From NCBI GenBank assembly GCA_033239525.1, contig BSYO01000023.1, forward strand, positions 62,001 through 126,000: 64,000 nt of DNA, in the 5' to 3' direction. This DNA comes from Nepenthes gracilis (taxonomy: Eukaryota; Streptophyta; Magnoliopsida; Caryophyllales; Nepenthaceae). A program made the position numbers and the translations under genes. How positions within the stretch are numbered: position 1 is the stretch's first letter; each line of letters begins with the position of its first letter. The notes below the pieces were generated by a model. That model was not told the DNA's origin, made no database searches, and saw only the letters and a program-made list of their open reading frames with translations. Positions 1 to 11,030 of this stretch are shown here, piece after piece.

Positions 1-980
1 ACTGTTAGTATAACTAATAAATTAAACTAACTATATTATATAATTTAAAGTAATATTATTGCTAAAAATAATGTCATTAATATATGTCAGATATTGGTTC
101 ATCTCGAACTTAACCCATGAAGCAACCGACACAAAAAGCCTTCTCTCCCTTGCTATGACCACAAACGTTTTTGGTATTATTAATTTTGATAAGTAATAAT
201 ATTTTATAATAAAATGAGATATTTTTGTTGTCGGGTTGACATTTTTCTATAAATACCCTATCAATATTGTAAACACAAGCTGACAAGAAGAAAATATTTA
301 TAATTTAATATTTAATTTGAGTAAGTGTTATAATTTTGACTAATAAATTTGGAATGTAATTGATGTGTAAAACTCAATATAAATTATGCCGTTGAGTTTA
401 AGTAATGAAAAAATAGAATAATACACTTCTTTTCTAATGAAAATTTAAAAAATAAGAGTTTATATATTTTATTTGATACGTATTTGGATCCGACTTCGAA
501 CAGATTCGGATTCTTCTGGATGGTTTGAACCGGCTCCGTTCACTGAGTACGAATCCTGCACACCACTAAAACGAACAAGAGGTCAGTGTTATCGGCGGAA
601 AGTTATCACACTGAAAACACTCCGACGTTCAAGTCAATAAAACAGTCTTCTAGGGGAAGAAACTGAAAGTAGAGAGAGAGAGAGAGGGTTTGAGTGTTTG
701 ATCTAGATGTAAGAGAGACGTGAGGTCTTCTTGAATCTGGATGGTGGGAAGGCAGTAAACGGCCGTGAGGGCTCGTTTGTTGCCTTATGGTTTTTGGGAG
801 AACGAAGGTGGCAGAGAAGGCAGGCTTCTGTAAGCACACAATCGTCCCAGAAAGCGTACGCACTCGGCAGGGTTCAAGGAGGCGTAAGCTGTTGAAAGTA
901 TGGAAGAAAGCATGCCCTTGATGGTGGGTCAAGGGTTTCTTTTGTAGCTGAGAGGCCAATCCTCCTTCTTTGGAAGGAGC
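1..980. other. A/T-rich flank without recognisable gene
   Basis: The first 470 bases are strongly A/T-rich with short ORFs only. From about 480 the composition becomes mixed, and a (GA)n microsatellite lies near 671-687. A 117-codon minus-strand reading frame at 606-959 has no recognisable domain, is low-complexity around the (GA)n tract, and I do not regard it as a gene. The left edge of the gypsy element may lie in here, but I found no clear TG...CA terminus. Confidence 0.5.
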
Positions 981-1547
981 GATTGCCTTCCGGATTTGCT
1001 GTCAGGCTTGCGTTCTGGAGCAGATGCCGGTTGCCATGTGATCGTGATTGTTTCCTTGTGAGGCTGCCAACAACTTTCCAAATGGGCTTCTTTCCTCGTC
1101 AGCATATTACCGTTGGAGTACCTTGGCTGGCAAGAAATTGGAAAAATCTGGCACCTTTCTTATATGGGAGGCGCCAATATTGCTAATATCCTTTTTGGCG
1201 CCAGTTGGGATCGTGGAAGACGCTTGGAAAGTTGTGGTTGGCTGTCTGATGAGTGGTGGGCCCAAACGGAGCAGGCCCATTATTGTAGAAAGGCGTCATT
1301 TGGGCCCAATGTATAGGGCGCAGACGGTCAACGTCTAAGTTGACCGTCAGCGTGTTGGCCGCCTTCGTGGAGAACGAATGGAGAGTAGCTAGCGATCAAC
1401 TGATGGGTTGTGGGCCAGAATGGAATAGGCCCATCACTGTAGCAAAGCTTCTAAAGGCCCAATCAAGCTGCACAATAGTGGTCAACATTGCGTTGACCGT
1501 CTGTAACAAGTTGGCGCGAGGCAGTCAGCCTTGCCAACGTTGGCCGT

Positions 1548-1664
1548 CTTGGGCTTTTCAGTATCGGGCCCGTCTTCTCACTGGGCCGTCAAAAATGCTG
1601 ACTGGCCTTCTTGGGCTCCCGTGACCTTTCTTTCGGCCAGCCCATTACTGGTGTACCCATCACT
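1548..1664. repeat. Gypsy-derived 0.12-kb block shared with the 4.5-kb units
   Basis: The block starts CTTGGGCTTTTCAGTATC and ends near TACCCATCACTA. Close copies in the same orientation stand at 11453-11572, 15980-16099 and 20535-20653, each at the right end of a 4.5-kb unit. Similarity stops abruptly on both sides. Confidence 0.8.
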
Positions 1665-1780
1665 AGCCCCCCATGCTGGTGGCTAGAAGTCTGGCCCCCA
1701 GTATGTTCACGATGGGATGTCTTTCCTTACTTTGAGGATCTTGTGAAAATTCATAAAAAGCGTGAAGGAGAGCTTGACCG

Positions 1781-1960
1781 GAATTGTTGACCGTTTTGGT
1801 CAATTCCGAAGTACTAGAATTATTGACCGTTTTGGTCAATTTCGGAGTACCTGAATTATTGACCGTCTTGGTCAATTCCGGAGTACCAGAATTGTTGACC
1901 GTTTTGGTCAATTTCGGAGTACCAGAATTGTTGACCGTTTTTGGCCAATTCTGGGAACGC
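1781..1960. repeat. 36-bp minisatellite of W-box palindromes
   Basis: Five consecutive 36-bp units start at 1781, 1817, 1853, 1889 and 1925; the last is degenerate. Each of the first four contains the inverted repeat TTGACC-n5-GGTCAA, so each presents the WRKY-binding core TTGAC on both strands. The units differ by a few substitutions only. The array sits in the presumed LTR, where it could act as a stress-responsive enhancer. That role is inference from the motif. Confidence 0.85.
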
Positions 1961-2314
1961 TTTCTGACAGCTTTTGGCCGGCTTGCAAGGCAGAAATCGA
2001 CACGTGTCCTCCTTTGGTTGGGCGGAGATCCTGGTCGTGTGCGCGCCCGATCCGAGTCCTTTACGGGTCAGTGGGAGACGACACGTGGCAATCTTGACGG
2101 TGTCATTAATGAGGGGTTTCTGCGCTAGAGACCGTCCTTTTGCGGGGTCAAATGAGAAGATGACGCGTGGCAGGGCTGACGGCGTCCTTTGTATGCTTGG
2201 CGCTTAAGTCTCCCCTCCGTATTTTGAAATCAATTACGCCTTCAAATCGTCGTCTTCTCCGTTCTCGTTCCTCAACTAAGTGCCTTCAAAGAAACCCTAA
2301 AGCTTTTCTTGATC

Positions 2315-4110
2315 ATGGCTTCCGTGGCAGATTTCTCGTCCGATTTGTGAGAGAATGATATCAAGGCTTTGTGCGTCGAGTTCAACATCCCCAAAGAGAT
2401 GGCCTGGAAGGTCCCAGGTAAGGACGACAAAGCCTTTTCTCCACCGGAGGGCTACATTACTGTTTATGAGGCTCATCTGAGAAGCGGCCTCCGCCTGCCA
2501 TTGCCGGAGGAGTTGGAGTCGATCATGGCGGCTCTACGAGTACCTATTGCCCAGCTCCATGCCAATGCGGTGAGGTACATTTGCACTTTATGCATTTTTA
2601 CCCGGAAGCTTGAGCAAAAATTTAGGATGTCTGGCATTAAGGTTATATTTAAACTGACCCAGGGGGCGGAGTGGATTTCTCTCAGCCCCCGTGCGGGAAT
2701 AAAAATTAATACGGCCATTCATGATTCACTGAAGAACTGGAAAAATCGGTTTCTTTTTATGAAAGTGGGAGAGAAATGGCCCATTGCGAGGAATTGGGGC
2801 AAGGTTCCAGAGGCGTACCTTGGTACGCCGTCTACGACGGAGAGCTCCTCCTACGCTCGGTTGACCAAAGCCATACGGCTTAACCCTGACGAGTTCAAAA
2901 GAGACTTCTTAGTTTCCCAGGGGGAGACCAAGAAGGCTAAATGGGGACCACCATCACTGGTTCAAAAGCCGCACCCTCCGATTAAGATGATGAGGCCTGA
3001 AGACTCAAAGAAGGTGATCATCCGCCCAAGGCCCTCGGAGGAAGCTACTGAGAGGGTAACTGGCACGCCCTCATCGTCCTCGTCACAGATTGACCTTGTG
3101 GCTGCCGGGATCTGCGGAGGATCCGGTAGCACTTCTAGAGTGGATAGGCTGGCGGAGGCCGGAGGAGTCATCCTGGCCGAGCCTGCGGCGAAGGTGGTTC
3201 CAGGCGCCGCCTGGATGGAATCTGCAGAGGAGCCGGCTCGCGACGTGCCTGAGGGTTCACGCGTTTATATTGTGAAGCCGTCGACGAGAGCCGATTCACC
3301 AGCAGCCGTTCCAAGGGCAGCCATGAGAAGGAAGCCTGTTACGGCTGCTCCAGAGGTTGCAAGAGATGAGCCCGCCGCTGCTATTGATGATGATGAGTTT
3401 TTGGATTGTATTTTGGATGAGGCAGCGGCGTGTTCGGCGCGAGAGGGTGCTCCTGGCTCTCATCCCCTATTCCACCGCCACCTAGACCAGGCCCTGGAGT
3501 CCGGCCTGTGAGGCCCTTCAGGAAGACTTATGAGGTATGACTTCTGCAATGGCTCCCTTGTATTTCTTTCTTCCTTGTGTTTATAAACTCACACTTTGCT
3601 TTTGTTCTGTGCAGCTAAGAAGGTTGGCCTCAGCTGTCTCCCAGGAAATGGAGCAGCGCGATCGCATCATTGCGGATCGGGAGGCTGAGATTACCTGGCT
3701 AGAGGCCAAGCAAGCCGCCTCGGGAGCTCGTGTGACAGTGCTGCTTCTTGAGGCCGTTATGGCGGGCGTGGAGCGGAGAATCTTGAGGCAAGCGGAAGAA
3801 CGTTGAGCTGAAGGCGGAGGTTGCTCCCTTGAAGGAGGAGGATGATCGACTTAAAGCGAGTAACAAACGCCTTGCAGATTGAGCCGCCGCCGCAGAGAAC
3901 GAGTTGGCCACTCGGATGAGCTCCCATGAGGTCGGGGGCGCACTGCACACCAGGCTGTTGGAGGGGCTCAACATTGGACGGCGCATCGCACGATTGATCG
4001 TTCCTGACTTCCCAGTAGAGTTTATCAACCAGAGAAACGGTGCAGCGCAAAGTAAGGAAGATCTGGAGGAGAAGCCCCGAGACAGCCAGGGTGGTCCGCC
4101 GCCCCTGTAG
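2315..4110 (+). pseudogene. Antisense extra ORF of Tat retrotransposon (Transposase_28-like plus coiled coil), decayed
   Basis: The first exon starts at the ATG at 2315 and reads to 3511. An in-frame TGA at 2348 interrupts it, and the remainder from 2369 is 380 codons long. The N-terminal part (CVEFNIPKE, then PPEGYITVYEAHLRSGLRLP, then the W-rich stretch KNWKNRFLFMKV) resembles the family called putative gypsy-type transposon or Transposase_28. Residues from about 190 on are Pro/Ser/Ala/Glu-rich linker. A likely 80-bp intron follows (GT at 3535, AG at 3614). Exon 2 (3615-4110) encodes a Glu/Arg/Ala-rich coiled coil, with a frameshift near 3800 and a TGA at 3880. The gene runs opposite to pol. 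Extra ORFs of this kind, often antisense and between pol and the 3' LTR, are known in the Tat lineage. Its function is unknown. Three stops and a frameshift make this copy inactive. Confidence 0.75.
3535..3614 (+). other. Likely intron in the extra ORF
   Basis: The stretch begins GTATGA and ends TTCTGTGCAG after a pyrimidine-rich tract, and it is more T-rich than its flanks. Joining the sides links the Ala/Glu-rich C-terminus of exon 1 to the coiled coil of exon 2. A TGA at 3509-3511 lies just before the donor, so the joined frame is broken in this copy. Confidence 0.6.
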
Positions 4111-4167
4111 CCGTTTTATTTCTTTTGCTTTTTGGACCTTATGTAAATTGTAACACACTTTGTGAGC

Positions 4168-4173
4168 AATAAA
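4168..4173 (+). terminator. Poly(A) signal of the antisense extra ORF
   Basis: AATAAA stands about 58 bases after the last stop codon, in the same orientation as the extra ORF. This supports an independent plus-strand transcript running against pol. Confidence 0.5.
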
Positions 4174-4242
4174 ATGGAAGTTCTTTTCAGTTCGGTGTCC
4201 ATTGACTTTTATTGCTTTGTGTATGTTTATGTTGTGGCGTCA

Positions 4243-4560
4243 GGTGGCCAACCTGATTGGCCGGTTAACGTTGTTTGGATGCTCAAGGAGCTGAGTCCGT
4301 AAGCTTGGGCAAGTGACCGTGTTAGCCAACCTGGTGGCGTTGCCCAAGTGACAACTTGGACAGCCAGCGTTAGAGAAGGAATGCTTCTCGTTATTGTCTA
4401 ATCACGCTATCCTTTCATCAAGAGGGTTAGTGGTGGGGTAGCCAACCTGGTTGGCTGGCTGCCTAAGGAGTAAGATCCTTAAGTTGGGCAGGCGGTTGTA
4501 ATAACCAGCCTGGTGGCGCCGTGCAAATGACGACTTGGGCTGCCAATGTTGGAGAAGAAG
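4243..4560. repeat. Imperfect ~190-bp tandem duplication
   Basis: Two diverged copies start near 4245 (GTGGCCAACCTGATTGGCC) and 4436 (GTAGCCAACCTGGTTGGC). They share the order CCAACCTGG, GGGCAAG/GGGCAGG, CCTGGTGGCG, GACAACTTGG/GACGACTTGG and GGAGAAG. The region is non-coding DNA between the extra ORF and the 3' end of pol. Confidence 0.6.
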
Positions 4561-4655
4561 TGTTTCTCCCTTCGACCGTCGTTGACTGACATTGCTGCTC
4601 CCCGAGAGGAGGTCGTCGCGTGTGCCATACTTGCCCCCTATGGTTTTTAGACCGC

Positions 4656-4905
4656 TATGGGCCACTTGGACGACCAAGGTTTCAGACCGCTCATTGGTCA
4701 CCTGGTTGACCAGGGTTTTAGACCGCTCATTGGCCACTTGGATGACCAAAGTTTCAGACCGCTTATGGGCCACCTGGATGACCAAGGTTTCAGACTGCTC
4801 ATGGGCCACCTAGATGACTAGGGTTTAAGACTGCTTATGGGCCACCTGGATGACCAGGGTTTCAGACCACTTTTTGGGCCACCTAGATAACTAGGGTTTA
4901 ACGAG
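4656..4905. repeat. 36-bp minisatellite between extra ORF and pol
   Basis: About seven tandem units of 36 bp are present, each of the form GGGCCACCTGGATGACCA followed by AGGTTTCAGACCGCTCA with variants. The unit has the same length as the 1781-1960 array but a different sequence. Open reading frames across it are by-products of the period being divisible by three. Confidence 0.8.
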
Positions 4906-5089
4906 AGGGTGAAGACCCTCCTGACTTAGGGGCAGTTTAGGTCTGGTAAACCTGTAAGGCAAACACAGAATATATATATATGCACAAAGACTAGGGTCCT
5001 ATATGCTAAGTAAACTTCTCATTTTGTCAAACCAAACCAAGCATGCGAATGAATGCACATAAGTGGGTGAGTGCGTACCTAGGTTCCTT

Positions 5090-6208
5090 ACTGGAAGTAG
5101 CGCTTTAGGTGGGTTGCATTTCACGTTCGTGGGACCAACTTTCCATCCTGGTTCCGGAGTTTGTGTGCTCCGTTACGTAGGACGGCGGAGACAAGGAAAG
5201 GTCCCTCCCAGTTGGGAGAGAGCTTGTTTCAGCCGGACAGCTTGCCTGTGGCCTCGATGCCTCGCAGGACCAAGTCCCCAACGTCAAATTATCGAGCTTT
5301 CACCTTTTTATTGTAATATCGGGCAATTCGGTGTTGGTACGCTGCTATCCATATTCTGGCGGCGTCGCGGGCTTTCTCTAGCAAGTTTAAGTGCTCCCTG
5401 ATTTTTTAAGAGTTGGTCTGTGGGTCGAAGGACTCCACCCTGAGACTTGGAAGCCCGATTTCAACAAGAATCACTGCCTTAGTCCCGTAACAGAGGCTGA
5501 AGGGCGTCTCGCGTGTTGGTTCTTTTGGGGTTGTACGATAAGACCAGAGGACGGATGGGAGCTCGTCAGCCCAGGAGCCCCCGGCGTCCTCCAGCTTAGT
5601 CCTTAACCCGTGGAGTAGTGTACGGTTCGTGACCTCCACCTGCCCGTTGGCCTGGGGGTATGCCACCAAAGTGTGGACCAGCTTGATCCCAAGGCTGGTG
5701 CAATACTTGGTGAAGCGTTTTCCCGTGAATTGGGTCCCGTTGTCGGTCACTACGACCTCCGGGACGCCGAACCTGCAGACAATGCCCTGGCGAAGAAATT
5801 CCAGCGCATTGTGTTCCGTGATTTTTGCTAGCGGGACTGCTTCGACCCAATTGGTGAAGTAATCGATGCCGGCGATGATGAACTTCCTTTGCCCGATGGC
5901 AATGGGAAATGGGTCGAGAATGTCGAGCCCCCATTGCGCGAAGGGCCACGAAGCCTGAAGTGACTTCAAGTCAGCGGGCGGCTGGTGATGAAGGTTGCCG
6001 TGAAGCTGACAGCTTTCACACTTCTTCACGAACTCAAGCGCGTCCTTTTTCATTAATGGCCAATAGTAGCTCTGCCGCATGATCTTAAAGGCATGATCTT
6101 AAAGGTTAGATTTTTCCCACCTACGTGTGATCCACAGATCCCGAGGTGAACTTTGCCCAGTGCGTAGTCGTCCTCCTCGGGAGATAGACAACGGAGGTAT
6201 GATGTTGA
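5090..6208 (-). pseudogene. Ty3/gypsy (Tat lineage) integrase, decayed
   Basis: Read on the minus strand from 6208, the stretch holds the HHCC zinc-finger remnant (HLGICGSH, later CESC). The catalytic core follows, with all three acidic residues: D in GLDILDPF, D in VTDNGTQF and E in NGQVEVTNRT. The C-terminal domain comes next (ARYYNKKVKAR, GDLVLR, LSPNWEGPF) and ends HLKRYFQ-stop near 5090. The role in an active element would be cDNA integration in the nucleus. Two lesions are seen. An exact 14-bp tandem duplication (6077-6090 and 6091-6104) shifts the frame just before RQSYYWP. A TAA at 5404-5406 splits core and C-terminal domain. There is no chromodomain, which fits Tat rather than a chromovirus. 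Confidence 0.9.
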
Positions 6209-6945
6209 GTATCAGCAGCGATACAGCCGCCCATCGACTACCGCGTACCAGCCGGCTGTCTTTTTAATTCGCTTGGCCTTTTCGGCGTCCTCTGGGAGTA
6301 ATTCGTTAGCCAAGTATCTAAAGTAGGGCGTCATCAAGTTTTCCGTCTCGGAAATCTGCATTGCCTCCTGTTTCTCTATGCTGGGAGCGTTCAGGATCTC
6401 CCACATGTCCCTCGAATACTGTTCTGGGTTCTCGGCAGTAGCGGCTCTAGCCAGCCGGTCTGCCTTCCAATTTTCAGTTTGAAGAACGTGAGCCAGGGTT
6501 AGTTTGTCGAAACCCTGGATGGCCTCCTTTGGCTTTGCCAAGTACCTGGCCAAGGAAGTGTTGTTCGCCTCGAAGCCCCCATTGACCTGGTTGACAATCA
6601 ATTCGGAGTCGCTGTAGACCGCCAGTCTCCTGGCAGAGCACTCCTTCGCTAATCGTAAGCCAGCTAGCAGGGCTTCGTACTCGGCGACGTTGTTGGTTGC
6701 TGGGAAATCAAGTTTTAGGGAATAATTGATCTCGAATCTATCAGGGGTCGTTAAGATCACCCCTGCTCCGCTGCCACTGTCCGTGGACGATCCGTCCACA
6801 TGGAGTGCCCATTCTGAGACCTCATCTGGCTGTTCTGCACTCTCTGCGGGCTGTCCCTCTTGAATTGGGGTTGTGGTCTCAACGATGAAGTCGGCCTTTA
6901 TGGCAGGCGAGGCTGCGAACCTCCCGATTGGATAGCCCGGGCCGG
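6209..6945 (-). pseudogene. Ty3/gypsy RNase H domain, 5'-truncated pol
   Basis: On the minus strand this encodes an RNase H with its expected acidic residues: D in HVDGSS, E in NNVAEYEALLAGL, D in YSDSELIV and D in KADRLARA. A linker to integrase follows and ends LYRC-stop (TGA complement at 6212-6214) where active relatives read through. Upstream, the short tether SPAIKADFIVE that normally follows reverse transcriptase is still visible. Nothing of RT, protease or gag remains, because the sequence breaks near 6945 before the 4.5-kb units begin. This looks like the aRH-type RNase H typical of the Tat clade, but I cannot separate archaeal-type from ordinary RNase H by eye. Confidence 0.85.
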
Positions 6946-7030
6946 TAGTCGAGAAGCGTCGATATTAAGGAACGGCCTCCCGGCTCGTGGATTCAACTCA
7001 CATAGCCCGGTTTCACGGTAGTCGATAAGC
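6935..7030. other. Rearranged junction between gypsy pol and the 4.5-kb array
   Basis: Two near copies of a short segment, TAGCCCGG...CGGTAGTCGA(G/T)AAGCG, lie here about 70 bases apart. The second abuts the first array unit. Neither copy continues the pol frame. It reads as a breakpoint with local duplication. Confidence 0.5.
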
Positions 7031-7744
7031 GTAAAATATATAACTTAGTTTTTTGTATTTAATTTTGAATCAATTTTATTTGTATATTTTATATTTCTTA
7101 AATTTTAATACTTTAAATTTTTTATCAAACCAAACAAATATATATTAATTAACAAATTCAAATTAAAAAGTAAGAATTTAGCATACTCTAATTTTATTAG
7201 TTTGTTATTTTAAAGAAATATCAATAAAAATATTTTATTGGTTGACAATTTAGATATATCCATATTTTATGATAGTAATTTTGACAAAAGTTATTAATAG
7301 ATTTATTATTTTTTACAAATCTTGTTAAAAATATTGTTAAATTATAATTATTCTCTCTTTCTTTACATACACTATAAAAATTTTAAAAATTAAAAAGAAT
7401 AAAATAAATCATTATTTTTCTTATAGATAAATAAAATAAATAATATCTATGTATTAAAGACAATATCCTCATATTAACCATCCAATCTATCAAAATAAAT
7501 TTTTCAAAATTTTAAAAAATAAAATAAAAATCATTTCGTTAGAGAAATCTTCATCATCGGTCTATATCATAAAAAAATAAAAAATAAAATTTACTTCAAA
7601 ATACCTATAATTTTATTGTTGTTTACAGCTGTCAAACAAAATTTGACCGTTGTCAAACATAAAAACTTCCCGTTATGCAAAGACTGAGCGCGGAGGAGAG
7701 AGAATTCAACGTATAGATTTTCTTCCTTCCTCTCAGTGAACGGA

Positions 7745-8100
7745 TGGAATTCCGTCCAGTGAGTTATCCTGCCGTTGGCGTTGGCGTTGGCGTCGTCGTC
7801 TGCGGTTCACCATGCTGCGGATTCAAAAATGAAGTTTGCACCTGTCGTACATGATTCAAGATCGCCGTCGTCGCCTGCCTCGGCCCTGGCGTTTGCTTCC
7901 AATCGGAAACCGATTCCCTCGCATACACGCCCAAAGATGGAGATCCTCCCCACTCCTCCTCAACAAGCTGCGACATTCCTCGGTCTCTCCTACAGCGCTT
8001 TGAGCCGACGGAGGAAGACGTCGTATGATTCCTAGGGTTTCGAATCCGGACCTGATGGCAGTTCAAACTTGGGAGTGTTGGAGAAGCTTCTGAGGTCCGT
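7745..8100 (+). pseudogene. First-exon-like block, unit 1
   Basis: It begins at ATGGAATTCCG and is far more G/C-rich than its surroundings. The reading frame is broken by small indels. Across units 1-3 the parts LSYMIQDRRRRLPRP, ATFLGLSYSA(L/S)SRRR and SNLGVLEK(L/F)LR recur, although in different frames. Ser/Arg richness without acids would suit an organelle-targeting peptide. I do not recognise the protein. It is probably the 5' exon of the gene whose terminal exons lie at 10917-11169. Confidence 0.45.
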
Positions 8101-9873
8101 CTCTTCTACGTCTTATGCTTTCTCCTTGCTTGTCAATTTTGCCTCTGATGCTGATTTATTTTGAGATTTTGCAAAATTGAAGGAAGAACAAAATCGATAA
8201 CAACAAACATCTAATAACTTCCGAGCAAAATCGTTTTACAAATCCAAACTGCTATAAAAAAATACCACCAAGTTAAAAAAGGACAATAAAAAAATCATTT
8301 AAATGTTATTGATTTCAAATTTTGACTTGTTTCTGCAGTTGTTAGGTTTTGGATTGAACTCAAATCTTGGCACTAGGAAATTATTGATTCTTGTCACTAT
8401 GTGTTGATGCTTGCAGTCGATTTGGCTTTGAAACTGATCACTTGTTTTGGTCCTTGTGATTTTTTGTATGATATAAAGATGCACTCTGGCTGAATTCATT
8501 ATACACTTTGTTCAGCATGTTTTCTGATAGTAGCGTACTACTCCAATACTTGTTAGGTGTCACTGAAATTCTGTGTAGCATGTAAAGAATCGAAACGACA
8601 ATAAAATTCTGGTATGGAGAGTGGTAACAGATATGATCATGAATCTTGGACAAAACGTTTCATGAATTTGCAAAGCACACAAGATGAAACCTACTTTTGT
8701 CGATGGATGGATTCTGTTGGGGAAAACTGTTCTTTTACCATTATTATTATTTGTCTTGATTTTTGCTTTTAAGTGTTACTTTTTTATGAATATATTTAAG
8801 AAAAACACCAATATAATTGCTAAATATCCTGTAATTTCTATAATTGATGGTTGGAAGCAGAGTTGAGAAAAACAATAGGTTGCTTAATTGTGGTCTGTGG
8901 CTCACTAATTTGATGAGCTGAAGAAAAGGTGACATTGGCTTGTTAAGCTTCACAAAGTAAACTTGAATGAGCTTCTACTGGGATAGTCATGATTCATGCT
9001 TGAATAGTCTGACTTTATCTAGTCTAGTTGTGATACTAGCATGTCGCCAAAGATTGGTTTGTTAATATGATTTGCTCAAGTAGATCTATTTTTATTTTTT
9101 TAGCTTCCACAAGGCAATCTTATACTGGTCTCTACTTGGCAACTTGAATTGTGCTTGTTAGTGATTCTAAATTACAAAGTAAACTTGGCAACTTGATGTG
9201 TAGGTTGGAAATTACAATTAGAATCTCTTAGAAGTATTAAGCTGCTCCTGAAAGCTGCATGTGATTCCTTAGCCTCTCTTTACATGTTGGAGCATATGTT
9301 AACAACCCCTAGTGCCAAGATTCTCTTGCACTTGCTTCTATCGATTTACAGATTCGGGCATTAAAATAAAATTCCACCGAGGGGAGAGAATGTCGTGAAC
9401 GGAGAGACTTGGTTAATTTAAGGTTCGAGGGGAAAGAATGTTGAAGGCGAGAAGGAAACTGACGGTGTTTATAAAAATAAAAATAAAATTAAAAAAGAAA
9501 GTCATCGATGTGGGCGACGGTGGGACAGAAAGAGTTGTCATCGCTTTTTACCCGTGCCATTCCCTTGTTCTCTCACCTTGTCACGGACGGGTTAGCATAG
9601 TGCAGATACTTTTTCTTCCATCATCAAAACATACCATGCATATTAACCACATGGTATTTTTAATCGCATGGTATACCATTTCACATATTGAACACATGCA
9701 ATTTTGGGCTAGCCTAAACATTTCTATGTATCACGATATATAGATGATAAAGTGATATTTCACGTTTTGTAACAATATCAAGAAATATCTGTACTATGAG
9801 CTTATTACCGTTATATATCGATATTTTTGTCAAATATTGGCTGATATTTATTCAGAATATTATTTGTGAGTCA

Positions 9874-11030
9874 ACCGTACATACTTTTTGTTTGAAGAAA
9901 TATGACTCCGAATACGTAAAACAAGTCGTCGAGTACTTTTGAAAGTAGGTACGTATGCAAAATATATATTGCTATTAAATAACAATTTTTTTTGCTACAG
10001 GTGATTATAAGGAGAAAAAAGGAAAATTTTACGTGAATATTTCTTTTTATTGTACGTGAGAAGACTTTCTAAATTGTCGAGGTATGCATTTCTTCATACC
10101 GCCAACTTTTGAATTTGTATAAATATTAATTTAAACTGTGCTGCATCCATATTCATAGATTTTTGTCTCTTATAGGATAGGGCTAGGTGTTAGGGTTTAG
10201 ATTTTGGTCTAGATTTCCGTAGACAGGGTTAGGGTTAAGGTTGTCGACAATGATTCAAATTTCTCTATTGAAATGGAATTTTTCTAACATAATTTTCTAC
10301 AAATTATAGTGATATTGTATGTAGATTGAGCAATCATGGGATCTGAAAGCACACATGAAGACAGTGGTAGAGATACGGTTGGAATGATGAGTTAAAATCA
10401 AAAAGACCATTGAACGAATCTTTGGTTGACGGAATGGTGCCATTTATTGAAGATATTACCGACGAAGTTAACCGTACGTGCTTTTTATTTGCAGACATTT
10501 GACAGCGAAATACGTAAAGAAAGACGTCGGGTACTTCTCAAAAGCAGGTACGTATGCAAAATATAGACTGCTATCAGATAATAATTATACTACTGCAGGT
10601 CATTATTGGGAGAAAAAAGAAAAATTCTATTTGAATTTTTCTTTTTATTGTACGCAAACGACTTTCTAAATTGTCGAGGTATGCAATTCTTCATACTGCC
10701 AACTTTTGAATTTGTATAAATATTAATTTAAACTGTGCTGCACCCATACTCGTGACTTTTTCCGTCTGATGGGTTAGGGTTAGGTGTTAGGGTTTAGATT
10801 TCGGTTTATGTCTTCGCGGACAAAATTAGGGTTAAAGTTATCGACAATGATTCAAAATTTTCTATTGAAATGAAAATTTTCTAACATAATTTTTTACAAA
10901 TTGTAGTGATATTGCATGTCGAGGGAGCAATCGTGGGATCTGAAAGCACATGGGAAGGCAATGGTAGAGATGCGGTTGGAAAGATGGGATAAAATCAAAG
11001 AGACCGTTGAACGAATGCTGGTGTGTAAGT
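9874..11030 (+). repeat. Internal ~0.6-kb tandem duplication within unit 1
   Basis: Half-block A starts at 9874 and half-block B at 10471, 597 bases apart. Both contain in order ACCGTAC, an EYVK-type mini-exon, GTACGTATGCAAAATATA, a telomere-like GTTAGGGTTTAG stretch, TCGACAATGATTCAAA and a WDLKAH-type exon. In half-block A the codons matching Arg-Trp in B (AGA TGG) read TGA TGA. The same pair of stops is present in all three units. Confidence 0.75.

Larger units (their letters stand above)
980..2214 (-). mobile_element. Putative LTR or 3' non-coding part of Tat-type gypsy element
   Basis: This stretch lies beyond the 3' end of the minus-strand pol and outside the extra ORF, which is where the 3' LTR of a minus-oriented Tat element should be. 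It is rich in GGCCCA/TGGGCC motifs and in paired GGTCAA/TTGACC motifs (near 1324-1343, 1481-1498 and 1787-1940). No second LTR is present in the window, so exact LTR borders cannot be set. A block at 1548-1664 recurs at the right end of every 4.5-kb unit further right. Alternative: 3' untranslated region plus only part of an LTR. Confidence 0.4.

Noticed and set aside
606..959. 117-codon minus-strand ORF in the left flank
   Set aside because: There is no recognisable domain, it overlaps a (GA)n tract, and there is no supporting context.
1781..1960. Regular 36-bp repeats as a CRISPR array
   Set aside because: The repeats are directly adjacent with no spacers, and the setting is plant retrotransposon DNA without cas genes.
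10180..10230. Telomere-like GTTAGGGTTTAG runs in the array units
   Set aside because: Only one or two degenerate motifs occur per half-block. They are not a telomere or interstitial telomeric array and are simply part of the intron sequence.
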